A DNA stretch of 59,549 nt from positions 1 to 59,549 of the forward strand of contig JAFIEG010000020.1 of assembly GCA_020832665.1 (NCBI GenBank), written 5' to 3'. The DNA comes from Pararhodobacter sp. (GTDB lineage Bacteria; Pseudomonadota; Alphaproteobacteria; Rhodobacterales; Rhodobacteraceae). Below, piece by piece: positions 31,144 to 40,197 of the stretch (the first letter of the stretch is position 1; the number at the start of each line of letters is the position of its first letter). Under the pieces are notes generated by a model that did no database searches, was not told the origin of the DNA, and was given only the letters and a program-made list of their open reading frames with translations. The translations under genes were made by a program, and so were the position numbers.

Positions 31144-31311
31144 ATGTCATGCGGCGCGCGCTTCAGCAAACCGCTGATGACCTTGGCAACGCTCTTCATA
31201 ATCGGCATTGCCGGGCTTTCCGGCTTCGTCGCCGGGCAGATCAGACGAATCTGGCATCAGAAACTGACCTGCTGCCCCTTGCCCCGCACCGCGGCGGCTT
31301 CGTTGACATGA
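31144..31311 (+). CDS. Possible 55-residue single-pass membrane peptide
   Basis: Short open frame with a hydrophobic core LMTLATLFIIGIAGLSGFVA followed by the basic QIRRIWHQK, a plausible membrane segment. Its last third lies antisense to the 3' end of the ornithine-cyclodeaminase-like gene, and no convincing ribosome site precedes it. It could be a real small protein, a gene remnant, or chance. Confidence 0.25.
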   Translation: MSCGARFSKPLMTLATLFIIGIAGLSGFVAGQIRRIWHQKLTCCPLPRTAAASLT

Positions 31312-32234
31312 TGCGCCACGGCCAGATCCTGCGCGGTAATGCCGAGCGAACGATAAAGCGTGATCTCTCCGTCGCTGCCGCGCCCGGGCGCCTGGGCGTT
31401 CAACACCTCGCCGATTTCGGCGCGCAGATGGTCCTGGCCGATGCTGCCATCGCCGATCATGGCGACGATCTCGCCTGCCTGCGCGAAGAAGGAGGGGCGG
31501 TAATCGCAATACAGCGCGGCGCGCTGCACCACCGCGTCATCAACCTCGCGCTTGGCGGGGATCGAGGCGCCGACGATATTGAGATGCTGACCCGCTTCCA
31601 GCCATTCACCCAACAACACCGGCGTGGCACTGCTGGTCACGGTGCAGACGATATCGGCACGGGCCACCGCCGCGCGCGCATCACTGCCGTGGGAGATACT
31701 CAGCCCGGGGTGGCGCGCCGCGGCGTGTGTGGCGAAATCGGCGGCCTTTTCGGCCCGGCGCCCGACGATGCGCAGCTCGGCCACCGGGCGCACCGCCAGC
31801 ATGGCCGCAAGGTGGTGTTCGGCCTGCTCGCCGGTGCCGATGATTGTGAGCACGCGCGCATCCTCGCGTGCCAGCGCGCGCGTGGCCACGGCGCTGGCGG
31901 CGGCGGTGCGGATGGCGGTCAGAAGCCCGGCATCCATCATCGCCACGGCGCCGCCGGTCTCGGCCTCGAACAGCACCACCGCGCCGCGATGGCCCGACAG
32001 CCCGCGCGCGGGGTTTTCGGGGAACAGACTGACCAGCTTCACCCCATAGCAATGCGGCTCGGACAGCGCGCCCGACATCACCCCCATCATGTTCTTGCCG
32101 CCCACCGGCACAACATGGCGCAGCGGCAGTTCCGCCCCGCCGGCCGATACGCTGCGCATCACCGAATCCACCACCTCGATCGCCTGATCCATGGGCAGCA
32201 GCCCGGCAATGTCGTCATTGCTCAGAACAATCAT
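31257..32234 (-). CDS. Ornithine cyclodeaminase / mu-crystallin family enzyme
   Basis: 325 residues. NAD(P)-dependent family acting on amino acids or cyclic imines (ornithine cyclodeaminase, ketimine reductase, alanine dehydrogenase). The Rossmann motif is VLTIIGTGEQAEHHLAAML (~residue 125); the substrate-side region GVKLVSLFPENPARGLSGHRG and IVGASIPAKREVDD are family-typical. Reaction not assignable from sequence. It is the last gene of a six-gene operon, overlapping the hydrolase gene by 4 bp, so it probably handles an amino acid released by the upstream hydrolases. Confidence 0.9.
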   Translation of the reverse strand: MIVLSNDDIAGLLPMDQAIEVVDSVMRSVSAGGAELPLRHVVPVGGKNMMGVMSGALSEPHCYGVKLVSLFPENPARGLSGHRGAVVLFEAETGGAVAMMDAGLLTAIRTAAASAVATRALAREDARVLTIIGTGEQAEHHLAAMLAVRPVAELRIVGRRAEKAADFATHAAARHPGLSISHGSDARAAVARADIVCTVTSSATPVLLGEWLEAGQHLNIVGASIPAKREVDDAVVQRAALYCDYRPSFFAQAGEIVAMIGDGSIGQDHLRAEIGEVLNAQAPGRGSDGEITLYRSLGITAQDLAVAHHVNEAAAVRGKGQQVSF

Positions 32235-33088
32235 GCCTCAAGCTCCTTCCCGCTGCCCTGCCAGTCGCTGGCGAGCGGCTCCAGCCCCAGCCGCGCGGCG
32301 ATCAGGCCGGAATACAGATCAGGCCGCAGCAGATAGGGGAAATGCCCACCATGGCGGAACCCAAAGCAGGTCGCGCCGGGCAACCGGGCGCGCACCGCTT
32401 TACTCATCTCGGGCGGGATCAGCGGGTCGTCGGCGGCGTCGATCACTGTCAGCAAGCCGGGTTCGTGCGCCACCGGCGGCAGTTCGGGCCCGCGCTTGAG
32501 CGCATTGAGGCGCGTGCGCATCTCGCCTTCGGGAATACGCCCGGCCACCTCGCCCATGAGGAATTCCACCAGATCGGCCTGATCGGGCCGCGCCTGGCCC
32601 CAGGCCTGCATCGCATCCATGAAACCCGCGCGCAGGGCCTCGATGGGTGCGGCGTCGAGATCGGCGGAATAGGGCGGGCGGTTGTGGATGCCCTGTACCG
32701 AATGCAGCGTGTTGGCAGCAAACAGGTGGCAGACGCGGGAAGGGTGCGCGCCGGCCATGTACTGCGCCAGATAGCCGCCCAGCGACGAGCCCAGCACCGC
32801 CGCGCTGTCGATGCCGCGCGTATCGAGAAGCGCGCACAGGTCATCCGCCCAATCGGCAATACCGCCCGAGGCGGGGTAGGTGAGCGCGATCACGCGCAGC
32901 CGGGGCGAGAGCGCCGTTATCTGCTGCCAGAAGATATCGGCCCTTCCCAGCGTGCCGGGGATCAGCACCAGCGCCGGGCCGTCTCCCGCGGTGTCGATCA
33001 CCCCCCATTCGCGGGCGTTGAGCGTTTCGCGGGCTTCGCGGTGGTGGGCGGTAAAGGCGTTTCGGGCCTCGATCAGGGGATTGCTCAT
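32231..33088 (-). CDS. Alpha/beta-fold hydrolase
   Basis: 285 residues. Oxyanion region LVLIPGTLGRADIFWQQ, nucleophile elbow VLGSSLGGYLAQ (Ser in GSSLGG), acid in VIDAADDPLIPP and His in FRHGGHFPYLLRP complete a triad. Could be an esterase, amidase or C-C hydrolase; the substrate is unknown. The 4-bp overlaps with both neighbours show tight translational coupling within the TRAP/M81 operon. Confidence 0.9.
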   Translation of the reverse strand: MSNPLIEARNAFTAHHREARETLNAREWGVIDTAGDGPALVLIPGTLGRADIFWQQITALSPRLRVIALTYPASGGIADWADDLCALLDTRGIDSAAVLGSSLGGYLAQYMAGAHPSRVCHLFAANTLHSVQGIHNRPPYSADLDAAPIEALRAGFMDAMQAWGQARPDQADLVEFLMGEVAGRIPEGEMRTRLNALKRGPELPPVAHEPGLLTVIDAADDPLIPPEMSKAVRARLPGATCFGFRHGGHFPYLLRPDLYSGLIAARLGLEPLASDWQGSGKELEA

Positions 33089-34545
33089 GCGAAGGGGTTC
33101 TCCTGCCTGGGCCAGTAATCCGGGGCGCGGTTGCGATAGGGGATATTGGCGAAATCGGGGGTAATGGCGCCGGGGCTGGCCACCGGGACAATCTGCGCGG
33201 CGATGGGGGCAAATCCGGCGCGGTAATGGTTGGAGGATTTCACGCAGATGAAGCGCTTGTCGTCCAGCGTAATGCCCAGCCCGGTAAAGGCCTCGGGGTG
33301 AAAGGTCTGGCCACGGCTGTCATTGACGACAATGTCGATATCGCCGTGGGGGCCGGTTGACAGCCAGATGGCATTGCCCAGCGGCACCGGCAGCGAGCCG
33401 AAACGCTGAGTCAGACCGCTGGCAATGCTGCGCACCGTGACCTCGAGATCGAGCGGATCGCCCGACATGGGGCCGCATTTGCCGCCAAGCCGCAGGGCCA
33501 GGCGCGCGCCCTCGCCGGCCTCGGTGCAAATACGCACGGCGACCGGGTCCCAGAAGATGCCGGTGGCGAAATTGGCCATGCCGCGCTCGAGCATCGCGCG
33601 CAGAAGGAAGGTGGCATCCGAAGGCGCGCCGCCGCCGGCATTGTCGGACATGTCGGCCAGCACCACCGGGCCGGCAGGCGCGGCTTCGCCTAGATTGAGC
33701 GCTTCGGGGATGGCATGCACCGGCTGGAAGATGGCGTCGCGCTCGGCAAAGAGCTTTTCGCCCAGCTCGCGCGCCAGACGTTCAGCCAGCGCTGCATCGC
33801 CATCGGTGACGGCCAGCGCGCGCGCGCCGGTGCGGGGGTGATCGCCCCAGGGAAAACCATGCGCCAGCGACAGCGACAGCACGCCCTTCTCGGCCTCCCG
33901 CGCGATCATCGCATCGACATAGGCGCGCATCGGGCCCTCTGGTGTGGGCATGGCCGTGATCATGCGGCAATCGAAATCGCGCATTACCGGGTTGCAGCGC
34001 CCTTCGGCGGTATCCGCGACGAGGGTGAACAGCTCTTCGGCGCGCGCCTCGATATCGATATGCGGATACTCCTTGAAGCAGATCAGCGCCGTGGCCTTTT
34101 CGAGCATCAGCTCGGTCAAATGGCAATGCGGGTCAAGCAACCCGCCAATCTTCGCCTCGGGTGCGATCTCGCGGATGCGGGCGATCAGATCCCCCTCGCA
34201 ATCGTCATAGCCATCGGCGATCATGGCGCCGTGCAGGCCCAGAAGCACCATATCGACCGGCATGGCGGCGCGCAGATCAATCAGGATTTCATCACGCAGC
34301 GCCTCAAAGACCAGGCGCACGGTGGGCCCGGCAGGCTGCGCGAAGGTGGCCAGGCTCTCGGCCACCTGCCAGCCGCGCGCCTCGGCGCGCCGGCGCCACA
34401 GATGCAGCGCGCCGGTCCAGTAGGTGACGGGGTGGCGCGTGGCATCGCCATGGTATAGCCCGCCTTCCTCGAAGCCGGCCATGCCAGTGGGCAGGGGCGA
34501 GAAGCTGTTGGTTTCGGTCGCCAGGCCGGCGATGAAGAGTTTCAT
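33085..34545 (-). CDS. M81-family metallopeptidase (MlrC-like)
   Basis: 486 residues. Starts MKLFIAGLATETNSFSP, the M81 N terminus. LHGAMIADGYDDCEGDL (104-120) and GLLDPHCHLT (135-144) carry probable metal ligands. The C-terminal domain has LADMSDNAGGGAPSDATFLL. MlrC of this family cleaves linearised microcystin; most members have unknown amide or peptide substrates. Location between TRAP transporter genes and two further catabolic enzymes implies it attacks the imported compound. It lacks a signal peptide, so it is cytoplasmic. Confidence 0.93.
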   Translation of the reverse strand: MKLFIAGLATETNSFSPLPTGMAGFEEGGLYHGDATRHPVTYWTGALHLWRRRAEARGWQVAESLATFAQPAGPTVRLVFEALRDEILIDLRAAMPVDMVLLGLHGAMIADGYDDCEGDLIARIREIAPEAKIGGLLDPHCHLTELMLEKATALICFKEYPHIDIEARAEELFTLVADTAEGRCNPVMRDFDCRMITAMPTPEGPMRAYVDAMIAREAEKGVLSLSLAHGFPWGDHPRTGARALAVTDGDAALAERLARELGEKLFAERDAIFQPVHAIPEALNLGEAAPAGPVVLADMSDNAGGGAPSDATFLLRAMLERGMANFATGIFWDPVAVRICTEAGEGARLALRLGGKCGPMSGDPLDLEVTVRSIASGLTQRFGSLPVPLGNAIWLSTGPHGDIDIVVNDSRGQTFHPEAFTGLGITLDDKRFICVKSSNHYRAGFAPIAAQIVPVASPGAITPDFANIPYRNRAPDYWPRQENPFA

Positions 34546-34642
34546 TCGGTTATTATCCTTGTCGTCTCGGTCATGCCCGGGAAAAAACGCGTCGTCGCGC
34601 CTTTGAAAAGCCTTTGCACGCCCACTCTCCCCGGCCCGCCCT

Positions 34643-35179
34643 TCATGCGGCGCTGCTCGGCCCGTTTGCCGGTTCGGTCAGACGCATGGCCAGCGCAGCG
34701 ATCACATGCAGGGCGATCAGCGCAAACGCCAACGGCACGGCGGCGGTGAACCAGATCATCGAGAGCGGGATCATCTCGGCGGTGCGGTCGAGCGAGCGGC
34801 CCAGAAAGCCGCGCGCCATGTTCATGTTGGGCCCAAAGAGCGAGAACCAGATCACCGGCGCCACGAAGATCAGCGCCCCGGCGGCGCGGATCAGCGCCAG
34901 CCCCTTGCCGGGCAGCCCGCGCAGCAATACCGCCTGCGGAAAAAGCGTGGGATCAACCCCGGCGCGGAACGCCGCCGAGGCACCCAGCATGCCGGCCCAG
35001 ACCATGGAGCGGCGCGCCAGCTCCTCGGTCCAGACCGGCGGCGCGGCCAGCGCGTAGCGCGCCACCACCTGCCAGCCCGCGGCAAAGACCATCACCAGCA
35101 CCGCCAGCACCGCGCCCCACAGGGCCACGGTGTTCAGCGCCGCCGACAGACGGTCAAGGCCGCGGGCCAGCCGGCGCAT
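34643..35179 (-). CDS. TRAP transporter small permease (DctQ)
   Basis: 178 residues with four membrane helices (TVALWGAVLAVLVMVFAAGW; a second helix after WTEELARRSMVWAGML; LIFVAPVIWFSLFG; MIWFTAAVPLAFALIALHVI). The motif VWTEELARRSMVWAGMLGAS is the DctQ signature. The start MRRLARGLDRLSAAL (35179) lies 4 bp after the dctP stop. It works with the dctM and dctP products as a sodium-driven importer. Confidence 0.92.
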   Translation of the reverse strand: MRRLARGLDRLSAALNTVALWGAVLAVLVMVFAAGWQVVARYALAAPPVWTEELARRSMVWAGMLGASAAFRAGVDPTLFPQAVLLRGLPGKGLALIRAAGALIFVAPVIWFSLFGPNMNMARGFLGRSLDRTAEMIPLSMIWFTAAVPLAFALIALHVIAALAMRLTEPANGPSSAA

Positions 35180-35183
35180 GGGG

Positions 35184-36155
35184 TCAGCGCCCCGCCGCTT
35201 CGCGCCATTGTGCAAGTTGCTCGGGCGTGACGATCTGCTCATAGGTGACCATCGAGGCCTGGCGGAATTCCTCGCGCGCCTCGTCGCTCAGCTCCACCAC
35301 CGCGACATCGGCCTCGCGCAACTGATCAATCACACCTACCTGCGTGGGCAGCCATTCACGGTTGGCGGCGCGCGCCGCCTCGACGGCGGCATCGACCACT
35401 TCGCGGTCGGCCTCGCCTAGTCCCTGATACCAGTCTTCCGAGGCGATCGCGATGCGCAGTGAGGGAGCGATGGCGGCATCGGTGAAGTGGCGGATGAACT
35501 CGGTATGGCCAAACAGAAGCGGCACGAAGGCCGGGTTCAGATAGCCATCGGCAACGCCGGTTTGCAGCGCGTTGGGCACCTCGGCCCAGTTGACGATGGT
35601 GCCGGCCGCGCCCCAGGCCTGGAACAGCGCGATCTGGCTTTCATCGAGCGCGCGCATGCGCAGCCCTTCCATGTCGGCCATACTGTTGATCGCGCGGCGG
35701 GTGTTGAAAATGCCGGTGGCCGCGCCGACCACGGTGACATCGAGCACCCGCACGCCGGCCGGTGTCAGCGCCTCGTTTATCCGCTCGAGCATGCCGCCTT
35801 CGAGAAGCGCGCGATCCACTTCTTCCATGTCGGCAAAGAAATAGGGCAGGCGCAGGCCGAAGATCAGCGTATCGACCGAAGCCACGATATTGAGCGGCGA
35901 CATGCCCACTTCCAGGAGGCCCTGGGTTACCTGGTCGAACACCTCGTCATCGCCGCCCAGCGCGCCGCGCTGGAATTCCTGCGCCTCGATGCCGTTCTCG
36001 TTCAGATGCCCCGCAAAGGCATGTGCCCAGACATAACTGCCCGAGCCCTCCAGATCGGGCGGGCTGTCGAGCGAGATGGAAACCTGCGCCATCGCCGCGC
36101 CGGGCAATGCCAGCGCCCCGGTCAGCGCCGCGGCTTTCAGAATTTGGTGTGTCAT
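35184..36155 (-). CDS. TRAP transporter substrate-binding protein (DctP)
   Basis: 323 residues with a Sec signal peptide (LKAAALTGALALPGAAMAQ) and the TRAP DctP fold: YVWAHAFAGHLNENGI, VFDQVTQGLLEVG, LRMRALDESQIALFQAWGA and WAEVPNALQTGVADGYLNP. The LRMR arginine usually pairs with a carboxylate in the ligand, so the substrate probably bears a carboxyl group. It lies between dctM and dctQ in the operon. Confidence 0.94.
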   Translation of the reverse strand: MTHQILKAAALTGALALPGAAMAQVSISLDSPPDLEGSGSYVWAHAFAGHLNENGIEAQEFQRGALGGDDEVFDQVTQGLLEVGMSPLNIVASVDTLIFGLRLPYFFADMEEVDRALLEGGMLERINEALTPAGVRVLDVTVVGAATGIFNTRRAINSMADMEGLRMRALDESQIALFQAWGAAGTIVNWAEVPNALQTGVADGYLNPAFVPLLFGHTEFIRHFTDAAIAPSLRIAIASEDWYQGLGEADREVVDAAVEAARAANREWLPTQVGVIDQLREADVAVVELSDEAREEFRQASMVTYEQIVTPEQLAQWREAAGR

Positions 36156-36195
36156 TCTTCTTCTCCCTTGTTGATCAGTTCGATTATGCGCGGCG

Positions 36196-37482
36196 CTAGC
36201 CGCCTATGAAACCCAGCTGCCGCGGCAGCCAGAGCGAGATTTCAGGCATCATCACCAGAAGCGCCAGCACTCCGATCTGCAGAATGAAGAAGGGCATGAT
36301 GGCGCGCGCCAGGGTCCAGTAATTCACCCCCGTCACCGCCGAGACCATCAGCAGGCAGCCCCCCAGCGGCGGCGAGATCAGCCCGATACACAGGTTGAAG
36401 CAGATCACGATGCCCAGATGCACCGGATCGGCGCCCTGCAATATGGCCACCGGCGCCAGAAGCGGCACCAGTAAAAACAGCGCCACCGCCGTATCCAGCA
36501 CCATGCCGGCGATGATGAAGATCGCCATCATCAGGAACATGTATTGCGCCGGGCCCAGCCCCATCGCGTTCACCTGCGCGGCGATGGCCTCGGGGATGCG
36601 CTCGAGCGCCGCCAGATGGCCCAGCGCCGCCACCGCCGCGATGAGCATGAAGATCGCCCCCGACAGCATGGCGGTGCGCTTGAGCGCCTCGGACAGTTCG
36701 GCTAGGCCGATGCGCGTGTAGAAGGCGCTGGCGCCGACGGCGGCGATGACGGCCACCGCGGCCGCCTCGGTCGGGGTCATCAGGCCAAAGACGATGCCGC
36801 CCAGGATGATCGCCGGGATCGACAGCGCCGGCAGGGCATTGGCCAGCGTGCGCGGCAGCGGCGGGATATCGGCGCGTTCCAGGCGCGGATGGCTGTCACG
36901 CCAGGCAAAGAAGGCATTGGCTGCAAACAGCGCCGCAGCCAGCACCAGGCCCGGCATGATGCCGGCGATGAACAGCGCGGTGACCGAGGTGCTCATGATC
37001 GCGCCATAGAAGATTAGGATGATCGAGGGCGGCACGATCGGCCCGATGATCGACGAGGCAGCGGTGATGGCGCTGGCATAGGGCAGGGAATAGCCGCGCT
37101 CGCGCATCGCCGGCACCAGCGTGTTGGAAAGCGCCGCCGAATCGGCCACCGCCGAGCCCGAGATGCCGGCAAAAAAGACCGAGGTCATGATGTTGACATG
37201 CCCCAGCCCGCCGCGGATGCGCCCCACCATTGCCATCGCCAGGTTGATCAGCACCCGCGTCACGCCACCGCGATTCATGATCTCGCCGGCGAGGATGAAA
37301 AGCGGCATCGCCATCAGCGCGAAGACATCGATGCGCGAGAAAATCTGCTGCGGCAGCACGGCCAGAAAGCGCGTGCGGTCGGTGGCGATGAAGGTCAGCA
37401 CCGCCGCGCCGCCGATCACATAGGCAATCGCCAGCCCCGAGGCGAGAAGGATCAGCGCAATGACCGGGACAAGCTGGATCAT
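36196..37482 (-). CDS. TRAP transporter large permease (DctM)
   Basis: 428 residues with about 12 hydrophobic segments. DctM motifs: RIDVFALMAMPLFILAGEIM, FFAGISGSAVADSAALS, SSIIGPIVPPSIILIFYGA, GLMTPTEAAAVAVIAA and LISPPLGGCLLMVSAVTG. The start MIQLVPVIALILLASG (37482) is the natural N terminus. It is the first gene of the operon; the M-P-Q order differs from the usual P-Q-M. The dyad operator lies ~120 bp upstream. Confidence 0.95.
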   Translation of the reverse strand: MIQLVPVIALILLASGLAIAYVIGGAAVLTFIATDRTRFLAVLPQQIFSRIDVFALMAMPLFILAGEIMNRGGVTRVLINLAMAMVGRIRGGLGHVNIMTSVFFAGISGSAVADSAALSNTLVPAMRERGYSLPYASAITAASSIIGPIVPPSIILIFYGAIMSTSVTALFIAGIMPGLVLAAALFAANAFFAWRDSHPRLERADIPPLPRTLANALPALSIPAIILGGIVFGLMTPTEAAAVAVIAAVGASAFYTRIGLAELSEALKRTAMLSGAIFMLIAAVAALGHLAALERIPEAIAAQVNAMGLGPAQYMFLMMAIFIIAGMVLDTAVALFLLVPLLAPVAILQGADPVHLGIVICFNLCIGLISPPLGGCLLMVSAVTGVNYWTLARAIMPFFILQIGVLALLVMMPEISLWLPRQLGFIGG

Positions 37483-37600
37483 GCCGCGCGGGCCTGTGTT
37501 TTCGGGGCCGGGGCGGCGATGCCGGCGCCAGCCACGACACCCTGCCAGATTTCGATCTGCCGCGCCAAGCGTCCCTCCAGGTTGGGGGAAAGGTAGCACT

Positions 37601-37642
37601 GGTTTTCCGATGCGAAAAGCGGTTTTTCGTTTCGGAAAACCA
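37601..37642. promoter_or_regulatory. Large dyad of two TTTTC-N6-GAAAA boxes before the TRAP operon
   Basis: Box 1 TTTTCCGATGCGAAAA (37603-37618) and box 2 TTTTCGTTTCGGAAAA (37624-37639) are each palindromic at their ends. Together they form a 42-bp dyad whose arms (GGTTTTCCGA..CGAAAA) match at 16 of 18 positions around a short centre. The shape fits a tetrameric repressor such as the IclR family. It is 119 bp upstream of dctM; no IclR gene lies in the window. Confidence 0.65.
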
Positions 37643-37832
37643 CTGGCGCGCCGCAAGCCCGGGCCTGGTCAGCGTTTAAGGTGGCCAGCTACGCAAACGA
37701 CCTTTTTCCACCCGGGCCGACAGGCACGGGCAGCGCCCGCCCGCCCACCGTCACGCCGAAGGCGTGCTTTCGGCACGACGCGCGAACACCACCTTCAGCG
37801 CTGCCGGCGCGGGCCGCTTCCGGTGCGCGCCT
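37643..37832. other. Gap behind glcB: no gene, 12-bp direct repeat
   Basis: Between the TRAP operator and the glcB stop codon there is no credible ORF. CTTCAGCGCTGC occurs twice (37793-37804 and 37831-37842, the second spanning the glcB stop). Small stems such as ACGCC-GAA-GGCGT (37753-37765) may help to end glcB transcription. No T tract is present. Confidence 0.5.
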
Positions 37833-39971
37833 TCAGCGCTGCGCCTTGGCCCGCTGACGCCAGGCATGCAGCACTGGCTCGGTATAACCCGAGGGCTGCT
37901 CGCGGCCGCGAAACACCAGATCGCAGGCGGCGGCAAAGGCCGGCCCATCAAAGCCCGGCGCCATCGGCCGATAGGCCGGGTCGCCTTCGTTCTGACGATC
38001 CACCACCGCCGCCATCTTCTTCATCGCCGCCATCACCCGCTCTTCACTGATTACGCCGTGATGCAGCCAGTTGGCCAGCGCCTGCGAAGAGATGCGGCAG
38101 GTGGCGCGGTCTTCCATCAGCCCCACATCATTGATGTCGGGCACCTTGGAACACCCCACCCCCTGATCGATCCAGCGCACGACGTAGCCCAATATGCCCT
38201 GCGCGTTGTTCTCGATCTCGCGCGTCAACTCCTCCTCGGTCCAGTTGCGCCCCTCGGCCAGCGGGATGCTCAACAACTGCCCCAGCGTGGCGCGCGGCCC
38301 GCCTGCGGCGATCTCGGCCTGACGCGCCGGCACATCGACGGCATGATAATGCATCGCATGCAGCGTCGCCGCCGTGGGGCTGGGCACCCAGGCGCAGTTG
38401 GCGCCGGCTTTCGGATGCGCGATCTTGTCGCGCAGCATGTCGGCCATCAGATCGGGCATTGCCCACATCCCCTTGCCGATCTGCGCGCGCCCGGCCAGCC
38501 CGCAGGCCAGCCCGATATCGACATTGCGATCTTCATAGGCCTTGATCCAGGCAGCGCCCTTCATCTCGCCCTTGGGCACCATCGGCCCGGCCTCCGTCGA
38601 GGTGTGGATCTCGTCGCCGGTGCGGTCCAGAAAGCCGGTATTGATGAAGGCCACGCGGTGGTGCGCGGCACGGATGCATTCCTTCAGATTGACGCTGGTG
38701 CGGCGTTCCTCGTCCATGATGCCCAGCTTGACGGTGTAGCGCGCGAGACCCAGCGCCGCCTCGACCCGGGTGAAAATCTCGTCGGCAAAGGCCACCTCGT
38801 CGGGCCCGTGCATCTTGGGCTTGACCACATAGACCGAACCCGTGTGCGAATTGCGCATCCCGTCGCGTTTCTTCAGGTCGTGCATGGCGCAAAGCGTGGT
38901 GACCATGGCATCGAGCAGGCCTTCGGGCGCCTCGTTTCCCTCGCCATCGAGCACGGCGGGGTTGGTCATCAGATGCCCGACATTGCGCACCAGCATCAGC
39001 GCCCGTCCCTTGAGCGTGATCGTGCCGCCATCGGGCGCGGTGAAAGCCAGATCGGGGTTGAGCCGGCGGGTAAGGGGCTTGCCGCCCTTGACAAGGCGCT
39101 CTTCAAGATCGCCCTTCATCAGCCCCAGCCAGTTGCCCCAGGCCAGCACCTTGTCCTCGGCATCGACGGCGGCAACCGAATCCTCGCAATCCATGATCGA
39201 GGACATCGCCGCTTCCAGCCGGATATCGGCCACATGCGCGAGGTCTCCGCGGCCTATCGGGTGGGCGGCGTCGATCTCGATGATCACATGCAGCCCGTTA
39301 TTACGCAGCACGATGGCAGAGGGCGCCGCCGCATCGCCGGCGAAACCCGCGAACTGCGCGGGCTCACGCAGCGCGGGCACCAGCGCGGCGCCCTCGACCC
39401 GGTAGCCGCTGACGCCCGTATGGCTGCCTTCAGCCAGCGGCGCGGCCTCGTCGAGAAACGCCTTCGCCCGGGCCACCACACGCGCGGCGCGGGCCTTGTC
39501 GAAACCGCTTTCGAGGGGCAGATCGCCCAGCGCATCGGTGCCGTAAAGCGCATCATAGAGCGAGCCCCAGCGCGCATTGGCCGCGTTGAGCGCATAGCGC
39601 GCATTCATCACCGGCACCACCAGTTGCGGACCCGCGACACTGGCGATCTCGGGATCAACATTGGCGGTCTCGATCGTGAAATCGGGGCCTTCATCGACCA
39701 GATAGCCGATCTCGCGGAGGAACGCCTCATAGGCGGCGGCGTCATGGGGCTGGCCGCGCCGGGCGATGTGCCAGTCGTCGATTGTCTGTTGCAGCGCCGC
39801 GCGGCGCTCGAGCAGCGCCCGGTTGCGCGGGCCCAGATCACCGATCAGCCCCGCCAGCCCCGACCAGAACGCCGCCGGCGCCACGCCGCTGCCCGGCAGG
39901 GCGCGGTTCTCGATGAACTCGACCATCCTTGCATCGACCTGCAGCCCCGCGCGCTCGATTCTTTCGCTCAT
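37833..39971 (-). CDS. glcB: Malate synthase G
   Basis: 712 residues, close to the usual ~720. Condenses glyoxylate with acetyl-CoA to malate. Signatures include [75 protein letters not shown] and [11 protein letters not shown]. The start [13 protein letters not shown] (39971) has GGAGGAG 9 bases ahead. A single gene with its own upstream operator-like repeats; no isocitrate lyase or glycolate oxidase gene is adjacent, so the source of glyoxylate is not shown by context. Confidence 0.97.
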   Translation of the reverse strand: MSERIERAGLQVDARMVEFIENRALPGSGVAPAAFWSGLAGLIGDLGPRNRALLERRAALQQTIDDWHIARRGQPHDAAAYEAFLREIGYLVDEGPDFTIETANVDPEIASVAGPQLVVPVMNARYALNAANARWGSLYDALYGTDALGDLPLESGFDKARAARVVARAKAFLDEAAPLAEGSHTGVSGYRVEGAALVPALREPAQFAGFAGDAAAPSAIVLRNNGLHVIIEIDAAHPIGRGDLAHVADIRLEAAMSSIMDCEDSVAAVDAEDKVLAWGNWLGLMKGDLEERLVKGGKPLTRRLNPDLAFTAPDGGTITLKGRALMLVRNVGHLMTNPAVLDGEGNEAPEGLLDAMVTTLCAMHDLKKRDGMRNSHTGSVYVVKPKMHGPDEVAFADEIFTRVEAALGLARYTVKLGIMDEERRTSVNLKECIRAAHHRVAFINTGFLDRTGDEIHTSTEAGPMVPKGEMKGAAWIKAYEDRNVDIGLACGLAGRAQIGKGMWAMPDLMADMLRDKIAHPKAGANCAWVPSPTAATLHAMHYHAVDVPARQAEIAAGGPRATLGQLLSIPLAEGRNWTEEELTREIENNAQGILGYVVRWIDQGVGCSKVPDINDVGLMEDRATCRISSQALANWLHHGVISEERVMAAMKKMAAVVDRQNEGDPAYRPMAPGFDGPAFAAACDLVFRGREQPSGYTEPVLHAWRQRAKAQR

Positions 39972-39986
39972 ATGCGTGCTCCTCCT

Positions 39987-40015
39987 AAACCGGTTCGGTT
40001 TCCGCATTAGGGAAA
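39987..40015. promoter_or_regulatory. Inverted repeats upstream of glcB
   Basis: AAACCG-GTT-CGGTTT (39987-40001) overlaps TTTCC-GCATTAG-GGAAA (39999-40015), and a further GTTTCCG follows at 40018-40024. They sit 16-50 bp before the start codon, where a repressor would act. The TTTCC...GGAAA form resembles the boxes before the TRAP operon but has a 7-base spacer. Confidence 0.4.
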
Positions 40016-40197
40016 AAGTTTCCGATAGGCAACACGACCCCGACGCAATTCCCGGCGCCGGCGGAACGCTTCGTGGCGCTCATGCGGCAAAGGGCGTCTG
40101 CGCTTCCACGAAACGATCCAGAGCCCGACACAAATCCGCCATGCGCCGCGACAAGATTAGGAAAGTGTTAATTGTCATCGGCACGATGGAGAGCGCC

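Noticed and set aside
37764-40010. 748-codon plus-strand frame opposite glcB
   Set aside because: Exact antisense of malate synthase G; composition is typical of a high-GC shadow frame.
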